34,848 bases of DNA, taken from the NCBI RefSeq assembly GCF_004348535.1, contig NZ_SMJX01000061.1, positions 1 through 34,848 on the forward strand, read 5' to 3'. The translations under genes and the position numbers were made by a program. This DNA is from Actinomadura sp. KC216. Lineage in GTDB: Bacteria > Actinomycetota > Actinomycetes > Streptosporangiales > Streptosporangiaceae. Below the pieces are notes generated by a model that was not told the DNA's origin, made no database searches, and saw only the letters and a program-made list of their open reading frames with translations. This document shows positions 34,578 through 34,848 of the stretch, in pieces. Numbering within the stretch: position 1 is the first letter of the stretch; each line of letters begins with the position of its first letter.

Positions 34578-34848
34578 TCAGGTTTGCTCCGTCAGGGCCG
34601 CTTCCGCCGCGAAGTGGCAGGCGCTGGGGTGGGCGGAGCCCTCCCTCGCCACCAGGTCGGGCTCCCGCTCCGCGCAGACGTCCCGGACCTTGCGGCAGCG
34701 GGTCCGGAACCGGCAGCCGGACGGCGGGTCCAACGGCGACGGCGGCTCCCCTTCGAGCGGGACAGGGCCCGTCGAGCGGAGCTCGTCCGTTGAATGGCGG
34801 TGGGTGGGGGCTGGAGGACGGTGCGTCGAGCGGAGCTCGTCCTTTGGA
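34578..34848 (-). CDS. Oligopeptide/dipeptide ABC transporter ATPase, C-terminal part
   Basis: Only the last 89 codons are in the window; the ATPase core lies beyond the right edge. The tail [17 protein letters not shown], the Cys residues in GCRFRTRC and the closing ACHF are the C-terminal oligopeptide-transporter domain of OppD/OppF/DppD/DppF-type ATPases. Directly before it is a foreign-looking segment, [29 protein letters not shown], encoded by the 54-bp repeat. In the family this position normally holds a short Arg/Pro-rich linker after the SAVP motif. The repeat keeps the frame open, so the gene may still work. Confidence 0.85.
   Translation of the reverse strand, partial: PKDELRSTHRPPAPTHRHSTDELRSTGPVPLEGEPPSPLDPPSGCRFRTRCRKVRDVCAEREPDLVAREGSAHPSACHFAAEAALTEQT
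34766..34848 (-). repeat. 54-bp coding repeat, right copy
   Basis: On the minus strand, 34833-34780 is a full unit matching 1-54 of the window at 50/54 bases. A partial unit precedes it (34848-34834, 12 of 15 matching) and another follows (34779-34766, CCGCTCGACGG then divergence). It lies inside the ABC ATPase reading frame. Of the four differences from the left copy, two are silent and two change residues (D/H and A/T). Confidence 0.85.

Overview
The window is very GC-rich, with strong GC3 bias, many GTG starts and pervasive 4-bp start/stop overlaps. Its gene families (Sensor-domain/NarL two-component systems, stressosome-type Rsb operons with SpoIIE phosphatases, DUF4253, ACAD/SDR/TetR sets) point to a filamentous actinobacterium, for example a relative of Actinomadura or Streptomyces. 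The taxonomic call is inference. Coding density is very high: no gap between genes reaches 300 bp, and the longest (about 190 bp) lies upstream of the Rsb operon. I see no tRNA, rRNA, CRISPR array, IS element or phage gene.

Layout. (1) 1-768: tail of an unknown upstream gene, overlapping a NarL-type response regulator. (2) 793-3471: a divergent SDR / acyl-CoA dehydrogenase pair around a perfect TetR-like palindrome, with the TetR gene coupled behind the dehydrogenase. (3) 3475-5796: a ROK repressor divergent from an MFS transporter, with paired direct repeats between them. (4) 5722-13922: a seven-gene minus-strand operon for 3-hydroxykynurenine / 3-hydroxyanthranilate breakdown by the 2-aminomuconate (nba-type) route, a divergent LysR regulator, and an arylformamidase-like hydrolase whose upstream DNA shares two motifs with the main operon promoter region. 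(5) 14007-16330: an ABC-F ATPase divergent from a TetR regulator. (6) 16327-22193: a Sensor-domain histidine kinase, response regulator and Nudix protein, divergent from an ABC ATPase, FtsX-type permease and small membrane protein, with a perfect 11-bp inverted repeat between the two arms. (7) 22301-23137: a DUF4253 protein. (8) 23325-29436: a six-gene, fully overlapping stressosome-like operon (RsbR, RsbS, RsbT, a kinase/phosphatase fusion, a hybrid histidine kinase, a receiver-GAF-PP2C protein). (9) 29547-32796: an exported protein with a putative metal-binding cell-wall domain, and a PAS-GAF-PP2C-HATPase protein on the opposite strand. (10) 32863-34848: an NAD-binding protein, a spermidine-synthase-like protein and the 3' end of an oligopeptide ABC ATPase.

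The most unusual signal is at the two edges. A 54-bp sequence (50/54 identical) occurs at both ends in opposite orientation, with partial tandem copies beside each. In both places it is read in the same frame, giving nearly the same 18 residues ([20 protein letters not shown]), once as the C-terminus of an unknown protein and once inside an Opp/Dpp-type ATPase. This looks like a dispersed, protein-coding repeat. Because the sequence stops inside the repeat at both ends, it may also be where an assembly broke.
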